The position numbers were made by a program, and so were the translations under genes. The notes beneath the pieces were generated by a model. The model saw only the letters and a program-made list of their open reading frames with translations, made no database searches and had not been told where the DNA came from. 52,262 bases of DNA from Vibrio marinisediminis (lineage in GTDB: Bacteria; Pseudomonadota; Gammaproteobacteria; Enterobacterales; Vibrionaceae): positions 1 through 52,262 of the forward strand of contig NZ_JACFYF010000019.1 in NCBI RefSeq assembly GCF_014050145.1, read 5' to 3'. Shown here piece by piece: positions 45,550-52,262 of this stretch; positions within the stretch are counted from its first letter, which is position 1, and each line of letters opens with the position of its first letter.

Positions 45550-46536
45550 ATGATCAAACTTGCCGTTATAGGTACTAACTGGATTACTGACCAGTTCATC
45601 GAGGCTGCATTGATTAGCGGTCACTATCAACTATCCGCAGTTTGCTCTCGCTCTATGGAGAGTGCGAAGCAATTTGCAGAGAAATACGCAAAATTAACGC
45701 CTCAACCGATTTTGTTCGATGATTTACAAGCGCTGGCGGAAAGCGATCAAATAGATGTGGTCTATATTGCTAGCCCCAATTCATTACATGCCACACAAGC
45801 GATGCAAATGATGCGTGGAGGCAAGCACGTTATCTGTGAAAAGCCGCTTGCAGCCAATGAAACGTTAGCCAAGCAGATGTTCGCCGTCGCTGATGAAAAT
45901 GGTGTGCTGCTGTATGAAGCGTTTATGTCGATGCATACACCTAACTTCAAAATCCTCAAAGCTCAACTTGATGAAATAGGACCAATCAGCAAAGCATTTA
46001 TTAGCTACTGCCAATATTCGTCTCGCTACCCTAAATATTTGGCTGGGGAAAATCCGAATACGTTTAATCCCGCGTTCGCAAATGGTTCTATCATGGACAT
46101 CGGCTTTTATTGTTTATCATCTGCTATCGAGTTGTTTGGTGAACCGAATAACGTACAAGCGCAAGCACAATTGCTGGCGTCTGGTGTTGATGGCAGTGGA
46201 AGTGTCATTTTAAGTTATCAAGGCTTTGAGGTTGTTTTACAGCATTCGAAAACCAGTGATTCGGCGCTTCCGAGTGAAATTCAAGGTGAAAATGGAATCC
46301 TACAAATTGAGATGATTTCAATCGGGCAAAAGGTGACCAAGAAATTGCGTGGGCAAGGATGGGAAGATTTGACGGTGGAGCAGAGCCATAATCCAATGCT
46401 GTATGAAGCACTCGATTTTGCCGAGCAACTCGCTAATAATAGAGTAAACCCTAGCGCGACTGAACGGTCGTTGCTGGTGGCAAAAATACAAACGGAAATA
46501 CGCCGTCAAACGGGTGTCGTTTTCCCGCAAGATTAA
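45550..46536 (+). CDS. Gfo/Idh/MocA-family oxidoreductase
   Basis: 328 residues. N-terminal Rossmann fold (IKLAVIGTNWITDQFIEAAL) with VVYIASPNSLHATQAMQMM and the catalytic-loop motif CEKPLAANE at about residues 96-104, then the alpha/beta C-terminal domain. It is an NAD(P)-dependent sugar or inositol dehydrogenase of unknown substrate. It is co-transcribed with the LysE exporter and lies 29 bp before the OsmC gene. Confidence 0.92.
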   Translation: MIKLAVIGTNWITDQFIEAALISGHYQLSAVCSRSMESAKQFAEKYAKLTPQPILFDDLQALAESDQIDVVYIASPNSLHATQAMQMMRGGKHVICEKPLAANETLAKQMFAVADENGVLLYEAFMSMHTPNFKILKAQLDEIGPISKAFISYCQYSSRYPKYLAGENPNTFNPAFANGSIMDIGFYCLSSAIELFGEPNNVQAQAQLLASGVDGSGSVILSYQGFEVVLQHSKTSDSALPSEIQGENGILQIEMISIGQKVTKKLRGQGWEDLTVEQSHNPMLYEALDFAEQLANNRVNPSATERSLLVAKIQTEIRRQTGVVFPQD

Positions 46537-46565
46537 TTGCCCAATATTAAAAAAAGAGACAGTAC

Positions 46566-46967
46566 ATGCAAGCAGAAGTGAAGTGGATTGAGGATTTCAA
46601 ATTTCTAGGTCAATCACAGTCAGGACATTCGATTGTGATGGACGGAAATGGTGGTGCCACTGCGCCAAGCCCTATGGAAATGGTTCTAATGGCTGCTGGT
46701 GGTTGTAGTTCCGTTGACGTAGTTGATGGTTTAAAACAAGCGGGGCAGAGCGTACACACTTGTATAGCGAAGCTGACAACAGAACGCCGTGAGACTGCGC
46801 CTCGCATTTTTACTGCAGTGAATATTCATTTTGAAGTGTCAGGCGATAACCTTGATCCAAGTTTGGTTGAAGAAGTGACGGCAGCATCATTAAACAAGTA
46901 TTGCTCTGTCTGCTTGATGCTTGGGGAAGGTGTTAGCATGACCCATAGTTGGGAAATCATCGATTAA
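46566..46967 (+). CDS. OsmC/YhfA-family protein
   Basis: 133 residues, OsmC-like fold. It has the two family cysteines, in AAGGCSSVDVVDGLKQAG and KYCSVCLMLG, plus PSPMEMVLMAAGG. The YhfA subgroup is related to organic hydroperoxide resistance proteins, but its reaction is unproven. Probably the last gene of the LysE-Gfo-OsmC operon, followed by a bidirectional terminator. Confidence 0.88.
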   Translation: MQAEVKWIEDFKFLGQSQSGHSIVMDGNGGATAPSPMEMVLMAAGGCSSVDVVDGLKQAGQSVHTCIAKLTTERRETAPRIFTAVNIHFEVSGDNLDPSLVEEVTAASLNKYCSVCLMLGEGVSMTHSWEIID

Positions 46968-46969
46968 AA

Positions 46970-47001
46970 ATAATGCCGAGCAATAGCTCGGCATTATTTT
47001 T
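46970..47001. terminator. Bidirectional terminator between osmC-like and L,D-transpeptidase genes
   Basis: A 12-bp core stem, ATAATGCCGAGC/GCTCGGCATTAT, with loop AATA, A-run before and T-run after. It lies between convergent genes and overlaps the transpeptidase stop codon. Confidence 0.88.
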
Positions 47002-47497
47002 AGGGTAATATTTCAATCGGTGTACCGCGCTTAACCAAAGCAAGTAACTCATCCATTTCTTCATTGGTGAGTGCGATACAACCGTCAGTCCAATCGAAGC
47101 TTTGTATATATCGGCTATTTTTCACTTCACCGTTTTTCTGACCATGAATCTTAATATCACCGCCTGGATGAACATTTAACCGTTGCGCATTCGCCATATC
47201 GGTTTCATTTGGGTAGCTAATATGGATAGAGCGATAAAACTGCGAATCTTCCATCACATAATCGAGTTTATAGACACCCTCAGGCGTTCGCTGGTCACCT
47301 TCATAGACTTTATGCCCAATGGGGCGCTTTCCAAGTGCAATGCGAAACTCGCGGACTACTTGATTGTTATCCATCAAATAAAGTCGGCGTTTTGACTTGT
47401 CGACTGTTACTTTATCAACCGTTACGTTATCAACTTCGGTTTGTGCCTGCGTTGGTGCCGCTAAAATGAGCAGTAAAAATGATATCCAGAGCTTCAT
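47000..47497 (-). CDS. L,D-transpeptidase-fold (YkuD) protein, YafK-like
   Basis: 165 residues from ATG 47497 (MKLWISFLLLILAAPTQAQ, signal peptide); another ATG three codons upstream is equally possible and neither has a clear ribosome-binding site. The YkuD domain has GKRPIGHKVYEGDQRTPEG, IKIHGQKN and DWTDGCIALTNEEMDEL, with the catalytic Cys in DGC and the usual Ser replaced by Asp. That motif is like E. coli YafK/DpaA, which trims the murein-lipoprotein link. It is exported to the periplasm and acts on peptidoglycan or its attachments. Confidence 0.87.
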   Translation of the reverse strand: MKLWISFLLLILAAPTQAQTEVDNVTVDKVTVDKSKRRLYLMDNNQVVREFRIALGKRPIGHKVYEGDQRTPEGVYKLDYVMEDSQFYRSIHISYPNETDMANAQRLNVHPGGDIKIHGQKNGEVKNSRYIQSFDWTDGCIALTNEEMDELLALVKRGTPIEILP

Positions 47498-47506
47498 TAT
47501 TATCAT

Positions 47507-47883
47507 TAGTTTGTTGTTAGTGGTTTAACTTAAGTAACTCGCCCTGCTGACAAGAATGGTCGTTCAAAAGCAAGCTCAACTGTTTATTGTCCATAATCAT
47601 AACCTGCAGTTACAGCTAAGAGTAGTGGTTCTTCTGAAACTAATCGGCTGAAGGTTTAACTTTTTGATTACATTACGTGAGCAATTCCTAGTCAAAAAAT
47701 GGAATGTAACAACAAAAATGGAAATAAGATCAAAAATTTGCAACTAGAATCATGAATAGAAAAACTCATACAAACGAACTGCGAGTGAGTTAACAGCACG
47801 CCTTAAATTTAATGTGATTGCATATGCTTCGATGGTAATTTTGAGTAGCGAAATTTCTTTCATTGATATAAGTAAAGGCTCTC
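47507..47883. other. Divergent intergenic region (L,D-transpeptidase / diguanylate cyclase)
   Basis: 377 bp, AT-rich, presumably holding both promoters. Only a weak repeat, TTACATT...AATGTAA with arms ~31 bp apart (around 47668-47708), was noticed. No gene or RNA was recognised. Confidence 0.45.
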
Positions 47884-50016
47884 ATGTTTGCGCGCACATT
47901 ACTAAAAGACGTTATGTCTGCTAGAAACCATAAGTTTCTGGCAAATTCGTTGTTTGATTATCTAGATAAGGTTGTTGAAACAAAGTCGATCTGCATCGTG
48001 TCGGAACAGCCTAATCTGAATGAAGGAAAGACGGTTTATCGAAAAGGTGATCCGATAGATCCTAGTTGCTACCCCGAGGCATTCTGGTCCTGGGTTGCCC
48101 AATTTGATACTTGTGATGGTTTGATTCCTCTCTCAATTGCCACTTGTCAGATAGAGCAGTTTAAGCTGTTTAATGAGACTGACTGTGAAACGTACGTCTT
48201 TGTTATTGATAACTACTCAGTGGCTCGTACTTACTTGATTGTTGAACAGGTTGACTCAGCTCAGGTGACAAAAGCGACAGAAGGGCATGCACTCGATTTT
48301 TTACAGATCATCGCTTCGAGATGGCAATGCTTGCGCGCTGAACTTGAGGCGAACAGAGAGTACCGACAACGTGATATTAAAGAAGCGAAATATCTTGATG
48401 TGATTCATCAGCGTGAAGAGTTCATTGAAGATATGAAGTTAGTCCAAAAAATCGCGGTTGAAATATCCAATCCAGAAACATTAGATGAATTACACCGTTT
48501 TGCTGTTGAAGCGGTCCGAGAGCAACTTGGATTTGATCGCTCAGCATTGATGCTGCTTGATATCAAAAAACGTTGTTTTAGCGGCACTTATGGTACTGAT
48601 GAGGTGGGTGAGACTACGGATGTACACCATACTCAGTACGATCTCCACCAGTTGGAAGAAGCGTACATCAACGCACTGTTTGAGGGCAAAGATAGCTTAG
48701 TTGTTCTTGAGGATGCCCCTCTCTATAGTGATGGCACTGTGATAGGTCAGGGATGGAACGCGATGCTTATCTTACGTGATAATACTGACACGATCGGTTG
48801 GATAGCACTGGATAACTTTATTAATCGAGCGCCCATCACGTCTTATCAAAAACAGATGCTAGAGTCATTTGGATCGCTACTTTCACAGATATATATTCGA
48901 AAGCGACAAGAGCAAAATATTCGCATGTTACACGCGAGCATGGTGGAGCTATCTCGTTGTATGACTGTGCGTGACGTTTGTAAATCCGCCGTTACGTTTG
49001 GTATTAACAAACTGGGTATTGATCGTTTGGCGGTGTTTCTCACCGATGACAAATGTTCCTATATGCAGGGGACTTGGGGCACAGATATACAAGGTAATGT
49101 GGTTGATGAATCGTATTACCGCTCTGAGCTTGTCGACCGAACAATTGTGAGTAACGCTCGTTCTAATCCCAATGAAGTGGTTTTTGAGGAATCCGTACCG
49201 ATTTACCATGATTTTCACATCGTTGGTTTTGGCTGGACAGCGATGACGATGCTAACCAGCAGTAGCGGCGAGTCGATAGCTTTTATTGCAGCAGATAACC
49301 TTATTCGTCGCTCGCCATTAACACATCAATTGCGTGAAGTCATACGTATGTTCGCCTCGAACCTAACAGAAGTGTTGCTGAGAACGCGTGCGCAAGAAGC
49401 GGTGCATGTGCTTAATGAAACACTCGAAATGGAAGTGAAAGCACGAACGAAAGAGTTGCAACAAGCCAATGAGCAGCTAGAAATAATGGCGAAAATGGAT
49501 CCTCTGACTCGGCTTGGAAATCGTCGAATGTTGGAATCAGTATTGGAAGCCATTTGCATAGATAGTAGCGTGAAAGAAGAAAGCTTTGCTTTAATATTGG
49601 TGGACATTGATCATTTTGGACTCTACAACAATTGTTATGGTCATATGCAAGGTGATATCGCCTTAATGCGCGTTGGCGGAATATTACAGCAGATTGCGGA
49701 TCAATCGCATGAAGATTTTTGTCGTATTGGCGGAGAAGAATTTGCGTTGTTAGTGGTGAATCAAGATGAGATGCAAGTCAAAGCGCTTTCTGAACGAATT
49801 AGAACTTCAATTGAAAAAGAAGGAATCGTTCATGCTGACAATGAAGAAAGGGGTGTTCTAACTGTTTCTGTTGGTTACACTGTCACTTCAATCAGGCGTG
49901 ATGATTTTAATTTTGATGTGCTTTACAACCAAGCCGACAAAGCGCTATACACGGCGAAGGCTAATGGTAGAAACCGTATTTTAGGTTTCACAGAAGAAGT
50001 TGAACTCATAAAATAA
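47884..50016 (+). CDS. Twin-GAF diguanylate cyclase (GGDEF)
   Basis: 710 residues, no membrane segment. An N-terminal region of unknown type (1-180) is followed by two related GAF domains (about 195-345 and 355-510). They share FDRSALML/IDRLAVFL, GTYGTD/GTWGTD, GWNAMLIL/GWTAMTML and WIALDNFI/FIAADNLI, so they arose by duplication. A coiled coil (about 515-540) leads to the GGDEF domain with MDPLTRLGNRR and the active-site signature RIGGEEFALL. It should synthesise cyclic-di-GMP in response to a small ligand bound by the GAFs. No EAL domain and no RxxD inhibitory site in the usual place were seen. In this genome c-di-GMP would feed the VpsT-like regulator and Alg44; a direct link is inference. 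Confidence 0.93.
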   Translation: MFARTLLKDVMSARNHKFLANSLFDYLDKVVETKSICIVSEQPNLNEGKTVYRKGDPIDPSCYPEAFWSWVAQFDTCDGLIPLSIATCQIEQFKLFNETDCETYVFVIDNYSVARTYLIVEQVDSAQVTKATEGHALDFLQIIASRWQCLRAELEANREYRQRDIKEAKYLDVIHQREEFIEDMKLVQKIAVEISNPETLDELHRFAVEAVREQLGFDRSALMLLDIKKRCFSGTYGTDEVGETTDVHHTQYDLHQLEEAYINALFEGKDSLVVLEDAPLYSDGTVIGQGWNAMLILRDNTDTIGWIALDNFINRAPITSYQKQMLESFGSLLSQIYIRKRQEQNIRMLHASMVELSRCMTVRDVCKSAVTFGINKLGIDRLAVFLTDDKCSYMQGTWGTDIQGNVVDESYYRSELVDRTIVSNARSNPNEVVFEESVPIYHDFHIVGFGWTAMTMLTSSSGESIAFIAADNLIRRSPLTHQLREVIRMFASNLTEVLLRTRAQEAVHVLNETLEMEVKARTKELQQANEQLEIMAKMDPLTRLGNRRMLESVLEAICIDSSVKEESFALILVDIDHFGLYNNCYGHMQGDIALMRVGGILQQIADQSHEDFCRIGGEEFALLVVNQDEMQVKALSERIRTSIEKEGIVHADNEERGVLTVSVGYTVTSIRRDDFNFDVLYNQADKALYTAKANGRNRILGFTEEVELIK

Positions 50017-50043
50017 AAAAGAGCAGCTCAAAGCTGCTCTTTT
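50017..50043. terminator. Terminator after the GGDEF gene
   Basis: The 12-bp stem AAAAGAGCAGCT/AGCTGCTCTTTT with a 3-nt loop starts at the cyclase stop and ends in T4. Its distal arm overlaps the stop codon of the small minus-strand ORF, which it can also terminate. Confidence 0.9.
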
Positions 50044-50209
50044 ATGGAAATATTGAGAAAACATCGCTAGCGGAATAGCCGTATTGTTTTAAAATCTCAA
50101 TCGCTTCTTTTCTATTTTCAGCTGAGACTTTGAGTTCCGCGATTTTTTCTCCATCAAAGTAGAGAATTCGATAATAATTGTCTAATTGCTCTTTTTTAAT
50201 TGCAGACAT
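50042..50209 (-). CDS. Small hypothetical protein, 55 aa
   Basis: Complete ORF with ATG at 50209-50207, preceded by GGGGAG five bases upstream, and a TAA stop at the shared terminator. The protein begins MSAIKKEQLDNYYRILYFDG and ends YGYSASDVFSIFP. It is charged, soluble and has a beta-alpha pattern (YYRILYFDGEKIAELKVSA, then ENRKEAIEILKQYGY). The strong ribosome-binding site and terminator position argue that it is real. It may be missed by annotation for its size. Function unknown. Confidence 0.7.
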   Translation of the reverse strand: MSAIKKEQLDNYYRILYFDGEKIAELKVSAENRKEAIEILKQYGYSASDVFSIFP

Positions 50210-50337
50210 GGCACTCCCCACAGAATTACCGCTAGTGACAATCCTCTTAATTATAGAAGGTTCTTCACTTAAGCGGCAAAGCTTCGCCTATTTCCTTTTA
50301 ATATGCAAAAACTATTCCTTTATCGGGCATTGTGCGC

Positions 50338-51960
50338 TTAAAGTTTGGACAGTGTTGCGCTGTTTTCATTCGTTGAGCGACAGCGACTCAGTTTTTTAAT
50401 AAGTTGGCGCAGTGTTTTATTGTTCCATTCTACGTGGTTGCCACCAAATTGAGATGAAACCATCTGTTGCAACTCGTGGTCAATTTGCTTCGCTATCGTT
50501 GGATCTTTATCGCGATTATGAGTGAGCCATAATTTGGCAAAATATTGGGTTTGAGCGATTTCATTATTCGAAATTGCGTTAAGCAGACTCTCTAGCTCAT
50601 TATTTTTAGGTTCAGCTTTTGGGACGTCCAGTTTATGACGAGTTTTCATATGCCACGTTAGCGTTGCGAGCCAAAGAATGGCAAATAAAGCCGTTAGGTA
50701 GGGCCAAAATTGAAAGCCCTGCTCATTGTTGTTTGGTGCTGCGGTTATGGTGGGTTGGAGCGGAATATTCAAAGCTTCACTCGCGGGCTCAACCATGAGT
50801 TCTATACCGTCAAGCTGGCTGGTTTGAAAGTCAGTCGTAAGGGTATTGAACCACTCTATACTCACGGCAGGTAAGAGAGTCTTACCAGTACGCTGGGCAA
50901 TCAATACTTGTTTTACCGTCATCTGCGTGCTGCCATCGTCAAGAGTCTCAAACCGAGGCTTTTCCGCGTATTGGCGGACAGAGTCAGGATAGCTGATCGA
51001 AAGATCTGGAAAATTTTCTGCTTTAATGCCTTGTATATTGACGCTTAGTTCTCGGGTTATTGAATCACCTAGCGCAATGAGCGTCGGCTGATCAATGGCG
51101 GATAATTCCTTTCCTTGAGCATCAAACCAAGTTTGAGAGAGCAATAACTGTGGGGTAGGCAGCCAGTTATCATTCGTCGTCTGAGGTTTTTCACTGACAT
51201 CGATTGTAAATTGCTCAGGTGCTATTTGAATTGGCAACAGTTTTGTTGTTCCCGTTCGATTATCACCTAATACAAAAGTGGCTTCAAAACCGACGCTATT
51301 GAGTACAAAGCTTCCCGAGTGTTGCGCTGTAATCGTAAAGGTTTGGTCGACAATTGTGGCTTCGATGCCATTAACGACACTTTGGTATTGGTTTGCTTGC
51401 CCCGATTCTTCGATGGTAAGTTCAGCGTTTTTGGGTGGCAAAATTTGTACGTTCTGCAACCGTCTAGGATTGGTTTTAATGATTAAACGAGTTTTTAATT
51501 GCGTTGTTTCATTGGGATAGAGCTCGGCTTTTACCAGTTGGCTTTGTATTACGGCGAGATCATCTTGGTCGGGCAAGTCAGTATCTTGGCTCACCTGAAT
51601 AGAGATAGGTGAAGATGATGAGCCTTCAACAGTAAATGCTGGAATCTTCAAGGTTCCAAGGTTTTTCGGTTTTAAGGCGATCGTCCATTCACTTCGGCTA
51701 CTGCGTTTACCATTGACGAAGTTTAACGCACTGCTATAGCTAGGTTGTCCCAAGAAGAATGAAGGTTCAAGAACGCTGAAATCGAGACTATTTGAATCGA
51801 CTTTTTCATCGTAAATGACGCGTAATTGGAATACCTCGGCTTTAGTGACTTGGTTGCTGGAGACTGTTGCAGTCAAATTTGCTGCATAAGCGGGTAAACT
51901 CAATAGCCAGCAGCCAATTAGAATGAGTGTTGAGAGAGTGCGATATTGTGTCATTACCAT
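50338..51960 (-). CDS. BatD-like oxygen-tolerance protein
   Basis: 540 residues. Signal peptide (LSTLILIGCWLLSLPAYAA), tandem beta-sandwich domains (about 24-400; NLTATVSSNQVTKAEVFQLRV opens the first), a membrane helix near 425-445 (FWPYLTALFAILWLATLTW) and a cytoplasmic helical tail. This is the BatD architecture of the MoxR-Bat (aerotolerance) operon. The ATG overlaps the stop of the upstream gene (ATGGTAATG), so they are translationally coupled. Bat proteins form a periplasmic stress or chaperone system whose exact job is unclear. Confidence 0.9.
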   Translation of the reverse strand: MVMTQYRTLSTLILIGCWLLSLPAYAANLTATVSSNQVTKAEVFQLRVIYDEKVDSNSLDFSVLEPSFFLGQPSYSSALNFVNGKRSSRSEWTIALKPKNLGTLKIPAFTVEGSSSSPISIQVSQDTDLPDQDDLAVIQSQLVKAELYPNETTQLKTRLIIKTNPRRLQNVQILPPKNAELTIEESGQANQYQSVVNGIEATIVDQTFTITAQHSGSFVLNSVGFEATFVLGDNRTGTTKLLPIQIAPEQFTIDVSEKPQTTNDNWLPTPQLLLSQTWFDAQGKELSAIDQPTLIALGDSITRELSVNIQGIKAENFPDLSISYPDSVRQYAEKPRFETLDDGSTQMTVKQVLIAQRTGKTLLPAVSIEWFNTLTTDFQTSQLDGIELMVEPASEALNIPLQPTITAAPNNNEQGFQFWPYLTALFAILWLATLTWHMKTRHKLDVPKAEPKNNELESLLNAISNNEIAQTQYFAKLWLTHNRDKDPTIAKQIDHELQQMVSSQFGGNHVEWNNKTLRQLIKKLSRCRSTNENSATLSKL

Positions 51961-52262
51961 TGTTTTTTCGACTCTTTTGGTGGATTTTTATGTTTTGCTT
52001 GTAGAAGGAACTGTGCTTTTAATAATTGGCTAGGATCACGAGCCAGTTCTACTTGTTCCAGTTTCTTAAATTCATTGTCTAACTCGGAGCTGTCTACTTC
52101 GCTAGAAGCTTGCGCCAGTTCCGCTTCTACTTTGTCATTATCTCTATTCGAATCATCAGATTTCGCTTGACCCTGCTGCGCTGCTTGAGTCTCATCTTGC
52201 TGAGACTGCTGAGACTGCTGAGACTGCTGAGACTGCTGAGACTGCTGAGACTGCTGAGACTG
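51954..52262 (-). CDS. C-terminal end of a Bat-type (VWA/TPR, BatB/BatC-like) protein, 5' part outside window
   Basis: The last 102 residues of a gene running in from the right edge. It opens with Gln-Ser-Gln repeats, continues with an acidic Gln/Asp/Glu-rich linker and ends LLKAQFLLQAKHKNPPKESKKQW. Proteins upstream of batD in Vibrio and Pseudomonas often combine a VWA domain and TPRs with a long Gln-rich low-complexity tail, which fits. Domain identity cannot be seen directly, since only the tail is here. The stop TAA lies within the batD start. Confidence 0.75.
   Translation of the reverse strand, partial: QSQQSQQSQQSQQSQQSQQSQQDETQAAQQGQAKSDDSNRDNDKVEAELAQASSEVDSSELDNEFKKLEQVELARDPSQLLKAQFLLQAKHKNPPKESKKQW
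52199..52262. repeat. 9-bp tandem repeat inside the Bat-type gene
   Basis: About seven perfect copies of TGAGACTGC run to the window edge and probably beyond. On the minus strand each encodes Gln-Ser-Gln (or Gln-Gln-Ser by phase). The unit is three codons, so copy-number change would alter tail length without frameshift. Confidence 0.9.

Noticed and set aside
52199-52262. CRISPR-like array at the right edge
   Set aside because: Units are contiguous 9-bp repeats without spacers and are in frame with the coding sequence.

Overview
The window looks like a chromosomal segment of a marine gammaproteobacterium, most likely a Vibrio or close relative. The basis is the overall protein flavour (PpiB, YjeH, BatD, a Vibrio-style T1SS-143/RTX giant adhesin, a VpsT/CsgD-type regulator) and moderate-to-low GC with AT-rich intergenic regions. 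It contains no IS element, phage gene, CRISPR array or rRNA operon. One tRNA-Ser(UGA) is present.

Layout. 1-8581: the last ~2,860 residues of a giant type I-secreted adhesin with T1SS-143-type and cadherin-like repeats and C-terminal RTX nonapeptides. 8693-15669: ordinary chromosomal genes: a TetR regulator, a DUF3024-like protein, an orphan PstS-like phosphate-binding protein with a Pho-box-like site, a MaoC hydratase, tRNA-Ser, PpiB, an LTA-synthase-family membrane sulfatase and an SDR oxidoreductase. 15907-20234: a BvgS/EvgS-type hybrid histidine kinase (two periplasmic solute-binding domains, PAS, HisKA, HATPase, receiver, HPt), convergent with a VpsT/CsgD-like LuxR regulator that carries a WISR motif.

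20362-36961 (minus strand) is the centrepiece: thirteen tightly packed genes that make a complete bacterial alginate biosynthesis and export operon. In transcription order they are algD-alg8-alg44-algK-algE-algG-algI-algJ-algF-algX-algL-algA-algC. AlgC and AlgA make GDP-mannose and AlgD oxidises it to GDP-mannuronate. Alg8 polymerises it under control of the PilZ protein Alg44. AlgG epimerises, AlgI/J/F/X acetylate and AlgL trims in the periplasm. AlgK and AlgE carry the polymer through the outer membrane. Catalytic residues are conserved throughout. The gene order differs from the Pseudomonas/Azotobacter operon: algX-algL lies after algI-J-F, and the phosphomannomutase gene is inside the cluster. 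The neighbouring VpsT-like regulator and the Alg44 PilZ domain suggest control by cyclic-di-GMP at two levels. A ~700-bp AT-rich gene-free region lies upstream of algD, and a six-TM protein of unknown function is transcribed divergently from it.

38642-52262: accessory and housekeeping genes: a Nudix hydrolase; a HlyD-type membrane fusion protein with a DUF3302-like partner and a divergent AraC regulator; YjeH amino-acid exporter with divergent Lrp and LysR regulators and a LysE-type exporter; a Gfo/Idh/MocA oxidoreductase; an OsmC-like protein; a YafK-like L,D-transpeptidase-fold protein; a twin-GAF diguanylate cyclase; an unannotated 55-aa ORF; BatD; and the 3' end of the upstream Bat-type gene, which ends the window in a 9-bp tandem repeat encoding Gln-Ser-Gln.
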